From NCBI GenBank assembly GCA_026985385.1, contig JALSQM010000150.1:1-6313 (forward strand): a stretch of 6,313 nucleotides of DNA, given 5' to 3'. The position numbers and the translations under genes are program-made. Positions 1 to 5,669 of the stretch are shown here, in pieces. This stretch comes from Acidilobaceae archaeon (GTDB taxonomy: Archaea; Thermoproteota; Thermoprotei_A; Sulfolobales; Acidilobaceae). The notes beneath the pieces were generated by a model. It saw only the letters and a list, made by a program, of their open reading frames with translations, was not told the DNA's origin and made no database searches. The stretch's first letter is position 1. Each line of letters starts with the position of its first letter.

Positions 1-1
1 G

Positions 2-241
2 GGGCTCGGGGACAGGACCCTAGCCTGGACCATGGATGACGAGATGGCTATGGCGTTCCCCGCATCCATGCTAGGCGACATACTCCACGCCGCCGAGAAG
101 CAGGAGGAGACGCAGGTCCTAACGTATCCCCCGAAGCCCTTCCTCTTCTACGAGTTCAAGTTCAAGAACATACCCGTGATAGGCGTCTACTACGATAGAT
201 TCCTGAGAGAGCTCAGGGGTGACACGGGTGGGAGAAGCTGA
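2..241 (+). CDS. DUF169-like protein, C-terminal fragment (5' end outside window)
   Basis: The frame is open to the left edge, so this is the last 79 residues of a longer protein; the ATG at 32 is internal. The fragment reads GLGDRTLAWT, then a DDEMAMAFP stretch, then a helix (MLGDILHAAEKQEE) and a C-terminal part rich in aromatic residues (KPFLFYEFKF). From memory of the family, DUF169 (COG2043) proteins have a conserved block of the form G-x-R-x-Y/L-T near an acidic D-D-E-M/L-x-V/A-x-x-P segment, followed by a helix, near their C-terminus. The order and spacing here fit that well. Family members are usually about 220-260 residues and have no established biochemical role. The stop at 239-241 overlaps the start of the next gene, which suggests translational coupling in one operon. 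The assignment rests on a short fragment and is moderate; no function is claimed. Confidence 0.6.
   Translation, partial: GLGDRTLAWTMDDEMAMAFPASMLGDILHAAEKQEETQVLTYPPKPFLFYEFKFKNIPVIGVYYDRFLRELRGDTGGRS
216..222 (+). promoter_or_regulatory. Ribosome binding site of the C_GCAxxG_C_C gene
   Basis: GGGGTGA matches the archaeal anti-Shine-Dalgarno (GGTGA core) and lies five bases before the GTG at 228. The earlier in-frame GTG at 219 is part of this GGTGA itself, so 228 is the better start. The site lies inside the coding region of the upstream gene. Confidence 0.55.
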
Positions 242-746
242 GGGGTTCGAGGAGGCCCTGAGGAGGGTCAAGGATAGGGCCTCCCAGCTCCTAGCAGAGA
301 CTTGGAACTGCGGCTACAGCCCCTACAGGGCGCTCGCCGAGGCCCTAGACCTCGAGAGGGGCCCTGAGGCGGAGGGGGCGGCCATAGCCTTCGCGGGTGG
401 GGTCAGCGGTAACGGCTACATCTGCGGAGCCCTATGGGCCGCCATAGCCGCCGTTGGCGCCTACGCTAGGAAGAGGATGGCCGCTGAGGGGAGGGCCCCA
501 GGACCGGGGAGCGGCCCTCAGTTCATACAGGCGAACAGCGAGATACACGAGCTCGCCTCCGAGGTGTATAGGCGCTTCCTAGAAATGTTCGGATCCCCGA
601 ATTGCCGCGACCTAAACCCGAAGTTCGACCTAGTCTCACCCGAGCAGCAGAGGAAGTGTAGAGCCATAGTTAGGAAGTCCGTAGAGATAGCGCTCAGAGT
701 CTTAAGGGAGAGGTACGGCGATGAGATACTCTCTAAGAGGAATTAG
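228..746 (+). CDS. C_GCAxxG_C_C family putative redox-active protein
   Basis: A 172-residue protein from the preferred GTG at 228; GTG 219 would add three residues. It keeps the four cysteines that define the C_GCAxxG_C_C family (PF09719): Cys28 in a WNCGYSPYRAL helix, Cys66 in GGVSGNGYICGALW, Cys126 in FGSPNCRDLN and Cys144 near RKCRAIV. The Gly-rich stretch before Cys66 is also typical. Family members average about 140 residues and are thought to be thiol-redox proteins, but no reaction is established. No signal peptide or clear membrane helix is seen, although the segment around Cys66 is hydrophobic. One deviation is that the family CGAxxG motif reads CGALWA, so the last Gly is Ala. The gene overlaps the DUF169-like gene and is followed closely by a flavin disulfide oxidoreductase, a plausible electron partner (inference). 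Family membership is well supported and function is open. Confidence 0.8.
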   Translation: MGEAEGFEEALRRVKDRASQLLAETWNCGYSPYRALAEALDLERGPEAEGAAIAFAGGVSGNGYICGALWAAIAAVGAYARKRMAAEGRAPGPGSGPQFIQANSEIHELASEVYRRFLEMFGSPNCRDLNPKFDLVSPEQQRKCRAIVRKSVEIALRVLRERYGDEILSKRN

Positions 747-755
747 GTGAGAGTC

Positions 756-765
756 GAGGGGGTGG
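756..765 (+). promoter_or_regulatory. Candidate ribosome binding site of the disulfide oxidoreductase gene
   Basis: GAGGGGGTGG ends five bases before the GTG at 771, the same spacing as at the two neighbouring plus-strand genes. Competing sites are GAGG at 737-740, which serves GTG 747 with a six-base spacer, and AGGTGA at 745-750, eleven bases before GTG 762. The start of this gene is therefore not settled by the sequence. Confidence 0.4.
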
Positions 766-770
766 TTTTA

Positions 771-2183
771 GTGGGCGGCTTCTACTCGCCATCGGATGTT
801 GACGGTAGGAAATTTGACGTAGTAGTCATAGGCTCGGGTATGGGGGGAGCGGCCGCTGCCCTTAGAGCCGCGGAGCTAGGGTTGAAGCCCCTAATAGTTG
901 AGAAGGGAACACCCGGAGGAACCTGCGTTAACGTTGGATGTGTTCCGACCAAGTACCTCCTACGCGTCTCAGAGGAGTACTCGGACCTCATCTCAATGAG
1001 TAGGCAGGGCATCTTCGAGGGGGTGCCCAAGCCGGACCTATCCACTGTAATGGCTCGGAAGAGGGAGTTAATCAATCAGGTGATTATGTGGTATATGGAC
1101 TACGTATTCCCAAGTTATGGCGTGCCCGTCGTTAAGGGCACCGGGAGGATTCTAGGCCCGCACGTGGTCGCCGTTGACGGGGCTAGGGTGGAAGCCAACG
1201 CTATAGTGGTCGCCACGGGCTCGAGGCCAATCCTCCCGCCCATTAAGGGGGTCGAGGAAGCCCTGAGGAGGGGGTTCGCCGTTACAAGCGATGAGGCGCT
1301 AAGCTTCGAGGAGGCCCCCGAGCACCTCCTCGTAGTAGGGGGAGGAGCCATCGGCCTGGAGTTAGCCACCCTCTGGCATGGTTTCGGGTCAAGGGTTACG
1401 ATAGTCGAGCTGATGCCCCGCATACTACCCATGATGGATCCAGACATTAGCAAGGCCCTCGACGAGATCCTAAGGGGGAAGGGCTTCGAGATAATCACGG
1501 GTAGGAGGGTGGCGAGGATAGACCCTGAGAGGGGCGAGGTAACCCTGGACGATGGGAGGAGGATACAGTGCGATAGGGTACTCATAGCTACGGGTAGAAA
1601 GCCCTCAACGGAGGGTCTGGGACTCGAGAATGTAGGGGTAAAACTCGGGCCTCACGGGGAGATCGTGGTCGACGAGCACGCTAGGACTAACGTACCCAGC
1701 ATCTATGCCGCCGGCGACGTAACCGGTGCCCCCTACCTGGCGAGTATAGCCAAGATTCAGGGCATTATTGCAGGCGAGAACATTGCAGGCCTCGACACCA
1801 GCTACGACCCCAGCCTCGTGCCCATGGCTGTCTTCACGGATCCGGAGGCGGCGGGTGTCGGGGTCTCGGCGAGGAAGGGGGAGCCAGGTTACATAGTGAA
1901 GAGGTTTCCAGCCGCTGTTAACTATAAGGCTATAGTCTATGAGAGGGCCTTCGGCGTGGCTAAGATAGTTGCCAGAGCGAGTGATAAGAGGCTGGTTGGC
2001 TTCCACATGGTAGGCCTACACGCCTCCGAGGTGGTTAACTCCGCGGCTATAGCGATCAAGAGGGGCGTGAGGCTAGACGAGATCAGGGAGATAATCTTCA
2101 CGCACCCTGTTATGAGCGAGGTATTCCTAGACGCCATGCACTTGGCGGAGGGGGTCAACGTATACCTGCCCAGGAGGGGGTGA
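771..2183 (+). CDS. FAD/NAD-dependent disulfide oxidoreductase, dihydrolipoamide dehydrogenase type
   Basis: A class I pyridine nucleotide-disulfide oxidoreductase of 470 residues, the usual length of the family; GTG 747 would add eight. In order it shows the FAD-binding GSGMGG (21-26) and the redox-active pair Cys52/Cys57 in GGTCVNVGCVPTK. The second dinucleotide fold GGGAIGLE (190-197) ends in Glu213 (TIVE), which in this family favours NAD(H) over NADP(H). The second FAD motif is IYAAGDVTGAPY (Asp316). The C-terminal dimerisation domain carries His445-Pro and Glu450 in THPVMSE. This His/Glu dyad is the catalytic base system of lipoamide dehydrogenases and glutathione reductases. The C-terminal cysteine pair of mercuric reductase is absent. 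The expected activity is NAD-linked oxidation of a dithiol, or reduction of a disulfide, in the cytosol. The natural substrate is unclear: no E1/E2 or lipoyl-protein gene is in the window. The four-cysteine protein encoded just upstream is a candidate partner (inference). Confidence 0.88.
   Translation: MGGFYSPSDVDGRKFDVVVIGSGMGGAAAALRAAELGLKPLIVEKGTPGGTCVNVGCVPTKYLLRVSEEYSDLISMSRQGIFEGVPKPDLSTVMARKRELINQVIMWYMDYVFPSYGVPVVKGTGRILGPHVVAVDGARVEANAIVVATGSRPILPPIKGVEEALRRGFAVTSDEALSFEEAPEHLLVVGGGAIGLELATLWHGFGSRVTIVELMPRILPMMDPDISKALDEILRGKGFEIITGRRVARIDPERGEVTLDDGRRIQCDRVLIATGRKPSTEGLGLENVGVKLGPHGEIVVDEHARTNVPSIYAAGDVTGAPYLASIAKIQGIIAGENIAGLDTSYDPSLVPMAVFTDPEAAGVGVSARKGEPGYIVKRFPAAVNYKAIVYERAFGVAKIVARASDKRLVGFHMVGLHASEVVNSAAIAIKRGVRLDEIREIIFTHPVMSEVFLDAMHLAEGVNVYLPRRG
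2176..2183 (+). promoter_or_regulatory. Ribosome binding site of the acyl-CoA synthetase gene, overlapping the upstream stop
   Basis: The GGGGGTGA run contains the TGA stop of the disulfide oxidoreductase gene (2181-2183) and lies five bases before TTG 2189. The alternative GTG at 2180 is inside the GGTGA itself. One short sequence thus seems to serve as both stop and ribosome binding site, which points to coupled translation. Confidence 0.5.
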
Positions 2184-2188
2184 ACGCC

Positions 2189-3898
2189 TTGAGCGGCGAG
2201 GAGCCACCCTTCGACTTCGAGAACCCACCGTGGGTGAAGAATTATGACAGGCACGTGCCACCGAGGGTTGACGTGCCCGATATAACGCTTCACGACATGC
2301 TAGTCGATGTAGCGTCGAGGTACCCCAAAGCGCCGGCAGTCACATTCATGGGCGAGACGCTGACCTACTCCAGGCTAGTCGATGAGACCCTGAGGGTCGC
2401 CTCCGGGCTTAGGAGGCTCGGCGTCGGGGAGGGCGACTGTGTCGCCATACTACTACCCAACACCCCCCACTTCATAACGGTGGCGTATGGGGCAATGGCT
2501 ATCGGCGCTAGGGCCTGCCTACTCAACCCCCTCTGGAGCCCCTTCCAGGTGGAGGAGAGTGTTAGAAGCCTCAAGGCAAGAGTAGTCGTTGTCCAGGACC
2601 TGCTTTTGGATAGGGTGAAGAGGCTGCCCCCGGATGTGGACTTGATCGTCGCCGGCATAGGCGACTACGGTGGCGGCCTCTTCAAGGCTCAGGCCGCCCT
2701 GGGGAGGATCCTAGGTAGGATACCCGGCGCGCCGAGGCGCGCTGTGAGATACAGGAGCCTTCTAAGGGGGGAGCCCCTGGCTGAAACCTGCAGCTGCGAC
2801 CCCTCGAAGACTGTTGCTGCAATGCTATACACCGGGGGGACCACGGGCACCCCTAAGGCCGTGATGCTCTCACACAAGAATATAGTAGCCAACATAATCT
2901 ATCAGAGGGTGTGGTTTAACAGGAGGGAGGCCTCCGACAGGGTTCTCGGGCTCCTACCCTTCTTCCACGCCTACGGCTTCGGCAGCATACTAGGGCTAAG
3001 CATTAACATTGCCGCACACCTAATCCTAATGCCCCACTTCGACCCCGAGAGGCTTGTAGACCTCGTGCTGAGGTATAGGATAAACCTGATACCAGGGGCT
3101 CCGACAGTTTACATAATGCTGCTTAAGCGCGTGAAAGAGGAGAAGCTGGCCAGGCTACGCGGCGTAGCCGAGATATGCTTCAGCGGCGCCTCACCGCTGC
3201 CCGTAGAGATAATGAAGAGGTGGGAGAACATAACAGGCTGCAGGATAGTGGAGGGCTACGGTCTAACCGAGACAAGCCCCGTGGCGGCAGCCAACCCCAT
3301 CTACGGCAAGCGAAAGCCTGGAAGCATAGGGCTCCCCATGCCCAACACGCTACTAGCAATAGCGGATCCCATGGAGCCCCGGCTCCTCCGCGAGGGTAGG
3401 GGGGAGCTCGTTGTCAGCGGCCTACAAGTGATGCTTGGCTACTATAACATGCCTGAGGAGAATGAGGCTGTGTTTTTCGAGTGTTGTGGGAGGAGGTGGC
3501 TTAGGACTGGGGATATAGCCTACATGGACGAGGAGGGCTACTTCTACATAGTAGACAGGAAGAAGGACATAATAAAATACAAGGGGCACAGCGTCTACCC
3601 GAGGTACGTGGAGGAGGTACTATACAAGCACCCATGCATCGCCGAGGCGGCCGTAATAGGCGTGCCAGACCCCGTTGTGGGGGAGAACATCAAGGCGTTC
3701 GTGGTGCTGAGGCCAGAGTGCAAGGGGAGGGTGAGTGAGAGCGATATAATCGAGTGGGCCAAGGAGAGGCTCGGAGCACACGAGTACCCCAGGATAGTAG
3801 AGTTCAGAGACGAGCTCCCCAAAAGCCCAGCCGGCAAGATACTCAGGAGGCTGCTTAGGGAGGAGGAGCTGAAGAAGAGGGGGGCTGGACAAGGCTAG
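2189..3898 (+). CDS. AMP-forming acyl-CoA synthetase (FadD-type, substrate unknown)
   Basis: An ANL-superfamily ligase of 569 residues, complete from the N-terminal domain to the C-terminal cap. Using the TTG at 2189 as residue 1, the nucleotide-binding loop YTGGTTGTPK is at 214-223. An FSGASPL stretch lies near 331-337 and the adenylate motif GYGLTET at 356-362. The ribose-binding Asp442 is in LRTGD, the hinge in DRKKDIIKYKGHSVYP (456-471), and the catalytic Lys550 in LPKSPAGK near the C-terminus. All active-site residues expected of a working enzyme are present. It should activate a carboxylic acid with ATP to the acyl-adenylate and then to the CoA thioester, with release of AMP and PPi, in the cytosol. 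Length and motif spelling resemble medium/long-chain fatty-acid ligases more than acetyl-CoA synthetase, but chain length or an aromatic substrate cannot be read off. It has ten cysteines, many for a hyperthermophile ligase, including CSC just before the nucleotide loop and a CC pair at 432-433. It is the last gene of the tight operon. Confidence 0.9.
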   Translation: MSGEEPPFDFENPPWVKNYDRHVPPRVDVPDITLHDMLVDVASRYPKAPAVTFMGETLTYSRLVDETLRVASGLRRLGVGEGDCVAILLPNTPHFITVAYGAMAIGARACLLNPLWSPFQVEESVRSLKARVVVVQDLLLDRVKRLPPDVDLIVAGIGDYGGGLFKAQAALGRILGRIPGAPRRAVRYRSLLRGEPLAETCSCDPSKTVAAMLYTGGTTGTPKAVMLSHKNIVANIIYQRVWFNRREASDRVLGLLPFFHAYGFGSILGLSINIAAHLILMPHFDPERLVDLVLRYRINLIPGAPTVYIMLLKRVKEEKLARLRGVAEICFSGASPLPVEIMKRWENITGCRIVEGYGLTETSPVAAANPIYGKRKPGSIGLPMPNTLLAIADPMEPRLLREGRGELVVSGLQVMLGYYNMPEENEAVFFECCGRRWLRTGDIAYMDEEGYFYIVDRKKDIIKYKGHSVYPRYVEEVLYKHPCIAEAAVIGVPDPVVGENIKAFVVLRPECKGRVSESDIIEWAKERLGAHEYPRIVEFRDELPKSPAGKILRRLLREEELKKRGAGQG

Positions 3899-3905
3899 AT
3901 TTTAA
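3899..3905 (+). promoter_or_regulatory. TATA-like element, or weak T-rich end signal of the operon
   Basis: ATTTTAA directly follows the acyl-CoA synthetase stop. It is the only AT-rich stretch in the gap and could be a box A for the small membrane ORF at 3942, with a start of transcription near 3928. Alternatively its four T's are part of a weak intrinsic termination signal. The sequence does not decide between the two. Confidence 0.3.
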
Positions 3906-3941
3906 CTCAATCGTGTACGCCTCGAACACGGGCGCGAAATA

Positions 3942-4223
3942 GTGCTCAGGCCGGGTAGGGGCGGCAGGGAGGATAGGAGAGCCTACATAGGAAGGGAGGA
4001 GCTGAAGGCCGTAGCGCTAGCCGTTGTAATCATAATAGTGATAATGCTCGCGATCGCGGCGGCCGCCTACCTGGTCATAGAGAAGTGGGAGAGGAGGGGC
4101 GCCTCGCATGGGGGTAACGCAACCGCCGCCCCGCCCGGCTTAGTCTACCCTCCTAGGCGCTCCCCAGTCCTGACGCCGACGTTGAGACTTTCGAATGCCA
4201 GCTCCTTACCCTTGGGGACGTAG
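3942..4223 (+). CDS. Possible small single-pass membrane protein, unknown function
   Basis: A 93-residue open frame whose only usable start is GTG 3942. It has a basic N-terminal segment of about 23 residues and one strongly hydrophobic helix of about 24 residues (about 24-47, ALAVVIIIVIMLAIAAAAYL), followed by IEKWERR. The tail is low in complexity and rich in Pro, Ala, Ser and Thr, with two N-x-S/T sites. A basic stretch before the helix suggests a cytoplasmic N-terminus and an external tail. I do not recognise a family; the layout faintly recalls archaeal pilin-like proteins, but the classic processing site is not clear. There is no good ribosome binding site. The last 79 bases overlap the 3' end of the S25e-like gene in antisense, so the tail may be longer than selection maintains. 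In favour of a real gene is the clean hydrophobic helix; against it are the poor start and the overlap. Confidence 0.45.
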   Translation: MLRPGRGGREDRRAYIGREELKAVALAVVIIIVIMLAIAAAAYLVIEKWERRGASHGGNATAAPPGLVYPPRRSPVLTPTLRLSNASSLPLGT

Positions 4224-4438
4224 ATGGGGGTTCTGCGGGTACCTCCTACTCGCACGATGAGGCCCTCGGCCTCCAGTATTTTGAGCATCTTCTTGGCTAT
4301 AGTCACGTTGACGTCATAGCGCTGGGAGACCTTGAAGGGCGTGAGGTAGCTCTCACGCCTCAGGTCTCTCCTAAGCTTCTCAAGCACATCACGCGGCACT
4401 AGGACGTCTATCCGCACACGCCCGCCGGACTCGCTCAT
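4145..4438 (-). CDS. rps25e: Small ribosomal subunit protein eS25 (S25e)-like winged-helix protein
   Basis: A 97-residue basic protein starting at ATG 4438. The core at about 20-76 reads LRRESYLTPFKVSQRYDVNV, then a second helix (TIAKKMLKILEAEGL), then IVRVGGTRRTPIYVP. This is the pattern of archaeal and eukaryotic S25e: a helix and 'yiTP..ls..y.vn.s.AkkaLreLe.kGlI' followed by a basic wing ending in 'R..IYv'. S25e is a winged-helix protein of the 30S head with no bacterial homologue. The usual lysine-rich N-terminal tail is replaced here by a short stretch (MSESGGRVRIDVLV). About 20 residues follow the wing; their coding region overlaps the plus-strand membrane ORF. A small winged-helix transcription regulator is the main alternative, since the folds are alike. 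The gene has its own TATA box and ribosome binding site and lies 34 bases after the ABC ATPase gene, so it may be read both from its own promoter and through the transporter operon. Confidence 0.68.
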   Translation of the reverse strand: MSESGGRVRIDVLVPRDVLEKLRRDLRRESYLTPFKVSQRYDVNVTIAKKMLKILEAEGLIVRVGGTRRTPIYVPKGKELAFESLNVGVRTGERLGG

Positions 4439-4443
4439 GGATG

Positions 4444-4450
4444 CTCCCCC
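4444..4450 (-). promoter_or_regulatory. Ribosome binding site of the S25e-like gene
   Basis: On the minus strand GGGGGAG, within a longer run AGGTGGGGAGGGGGAG, stands five bases before ATG 4438. It is the strongest purine-rich site in the window and fits a well-translated gene. It sets the start at 4438. Confidence 0.6.
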
Positions 4451-4451
4451 T

Positions 4452-4466
4452 CCCCACCTGTTGGGG
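4452..4466. repeat. Short inverted repeat CCCCA-N5-TGGGG between TATA box and S25e start
   Basis: CCCCA (4452-4456) and TGGGG (4462-4466) form a perfect five-base inverted repeat with a five-base spacer. It lies just downstream of the box A and up to the predicted transcription start. It could be a small operator or chance in a G/C-run region; the arms are too short to be sure. Confidence 0.25.
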
Positions 4467-4468
4467 GG

Positions 4469-4482
4469 CCTTTTAATCCTCT
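4469..4482 (-). promoter_or_regulatory. TATA-box promoter of the S25e-like gene
   Basis: On the minus strand AGGATTAAAAGG has a box A core TTAAAA centred near 4474, preceded by a purine-rich stretch that could serve as a BRE. With the usual archaeal distance of about 26 bases, transcription would start near 4448, giving a leader of about 10 bases before ATG 4438. The element overlaps the TAA stop (4473-4475) of the upstream ABC ATPase gene, so the promoter is embedded in the end of that gene. Confidence 0.5.
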
Positions 4483-5669
4483 ACCTCTCCCAGGCCCTCG
4501 CCTTCCGCGCTTCCCTTAGACTCGCCTACAATGCTGGCCCGCGCTATCCCGGGCAGCGTTTCGAGTTCTATGAGGTCTATGTTTAGCTCGGTCTCCGGGT
4601 CGAATAGCATGGCCTTGGATGGCTCAACGTTCATATACATCCTCTCCCCGGGCCGGGGGTTCACGACGGGCGGCGCCAGGGCCTTAGCTGGCTGCCCGTC
4701 TGATAGTATCAGCGTTATGAGGTTCTCTCTGCCAAGCGGCTCGACTACGTACACCTCCCCCTCCAGTGCTAGGTAGTCGTCGAGGGGGTGCTCGCTTAGC
4801 ACTACGTCCTCGGGCCTGAAGCCTAAGACGACCTTCTCTATGCCGAGCCTCTTCAGCTTCTCGCCTCTAAGCCCCTCGAGGCAGTAGAGGGAGCCCCCGG
4901 GTAGCTCCACGCAGGGCTCTGGCACTGCTCTAACCTTGAGTGTCACCAGGTTAGCGGGAGGCATGCCTATGAAGCCGGCTACGAAGAGGTTCCTCGGCCT
5001 CCTGTATATCTCCTCGGGCGCTCCGACCTGCTGCACCTCACCCTTATGTATGACAGCTATGAGGTCCGCCATCGCCATAGCCTCGCTCTGGTCGTGGGTA
5101 ACGTAGATCGCTGTTATACCTAGATCCTGCTGGAGCCTCTTGAGCTCCCCCCTAATCCTGAGCCTCACTAGGGCGTCTAGGTTGCTGAGGGGCTCGTCTA
5201 GCAGGAGGACCTCGGGCTCCTTCACCAGAGCCCTCGCGAGGGCAACCCTCTGCTGCTGGCCCCCGCTCAGCTGTGCTGGGTACCTGTCGAGTAGCCCCTC
5301 TATACCCAGCATCTCGGCTACCTCGACCACCTTCCTCTCTATAACGTGGCTAGGCGTCTTCCTAAGGCGGAGCGGGAAGGCTATGTTGTCGAACACCGTC
5401 ATGTGAGGGTATAGTGCGTAGTTCTGGAACACTAGTCCCACATTCCTCTTATTGGGGGGCAGCTTACTCACGTCCCTGCCGTCGAAGAGGATCTCGCCGC
5501 GCGTGGGCTTGTATATACCCGCTATGAGGTAGAGGAGCGTTGTCTTACCGGAGCCGCTGGGGCCTAATATGCTCGAGAACTTACCATCCGGGAATACGAG
5601 GTTAACATCACGCACAGCTACAAAGTCTCCAAAAACCTTCCAGACACCCCTAAGCTCCACCTCAACCAC
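4473..5669 (-). CDS. ABC transporter ATP-binding protein, MalK/UgpC (CUT1 sugar) type
   Basis: A 398-residue ATPase of the sugar-importer class. It has Walker A GPSGSGKTT (36-44), Q-loop Gln82 (VFQNYALYPHMTVFDN), signature LSGGQQQR (134-141) and Walker B LLLDEP (155-160). The D-loop SNLDA (162-166) and switch His192 (VTHDQSEA) follow. After residue about 235 comes the regulatory OB/TOBE region with GFRPEDV (283-289), VYVVEPLGREN and the closing LFDPET, typical of MalK-like proteins. It should hydrolyse ATP on the inner face of the membrane to drive import through the permease encoded just upstream. The GTG at 5669 is chosen because it shares one base with the permease stop (TAGTG) and follows GGTGA (5681-5677) by seven bases; it gives a protein starting MVEVELRGVWKVF. 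The frame stays open for 72 more codons into the permease gene, but those residues look unlike any ABC domain. About 30 extra residues after the MalK core end in an acidic, Gly-rich tail (GEGLGEVED). Confidence 0.92.
   Translation of the reverse strand: MVEVELRGVWKVFGDFVAVRDVNLVFPDGKFSSILGPSGSGKTTLLYLIAGIYKPTRGEILFDGRDVSKLPPNKRNVGLVFQNYALYPHMTVFDNIAFPLRLRKTPSHVIERKVVEVAEMLGIEGLLDRYPAQLSGGQQQRVALARALVKEPEVLLLDEPLSNLDALVRLRIRGELKRLQQDLGITAIYVTHDQSEAMAMADLIAVIHKGEVQQVGAPEEIYRRPRNLFVAGFIGMPPANLVTLKVRAVPEPCVELPGGSLYCLEGLRGEKLKRLGIEKVVLGFRPEDVVLSEHPLDDYLALEGEVYVVEPLGRENLITLILSDGQPAKALAPPVVNPRPGERMYMNVEPSKAMLFDPETELNIDLIELETLPGIARASIVGESKGSAEGEGLGEVED

Noticed and set aside
771..2183. Mercuric reductase (MerA)
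   Set aside because: The redox-active motif is shared, but the C-terminal cysteine pair needed for Hg(II) is missing and the His/Glu dyad of lipoamide dehydrogenases is present; no other mer gene is nearby.
1115..2293. Long minus-strand open frames opposite the flavoenzyme gene
   Set aside because: They are reverse shadows of a well-supported gene, Ser/Leu/Thr-rich with no recognisable domain; high-GC codon bias keeps such frames open.
3175..3399. Plus-strand 74-codon frame inside the acyl-CoA synthetase gene
   Set aside because: Out of frame with the conserved ligase core, with a composition typical of a shifted reading of the same bases.
3595..3892. Two minus-strand open frames opposite the acyl-CoA synthetase 3' end
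   Set aside because: They overlap each other and the conserved C-terminal domain of the ligase; no start signal or family features.
4461..4474. GGGGGGCCTTTT on the plus strand as an intrinsic terminator
   Set aside because: No plus-strand gene ends here; on the minus strand the same bases are better explained as the box A of the S25e-like gene.
4531..5406. Plus-strand open frames opposite the ABC ATPase
   Set aside because: Ser/Arg-rich reverse shadows of the Walker and signature regions of a clear minus-strand gene.
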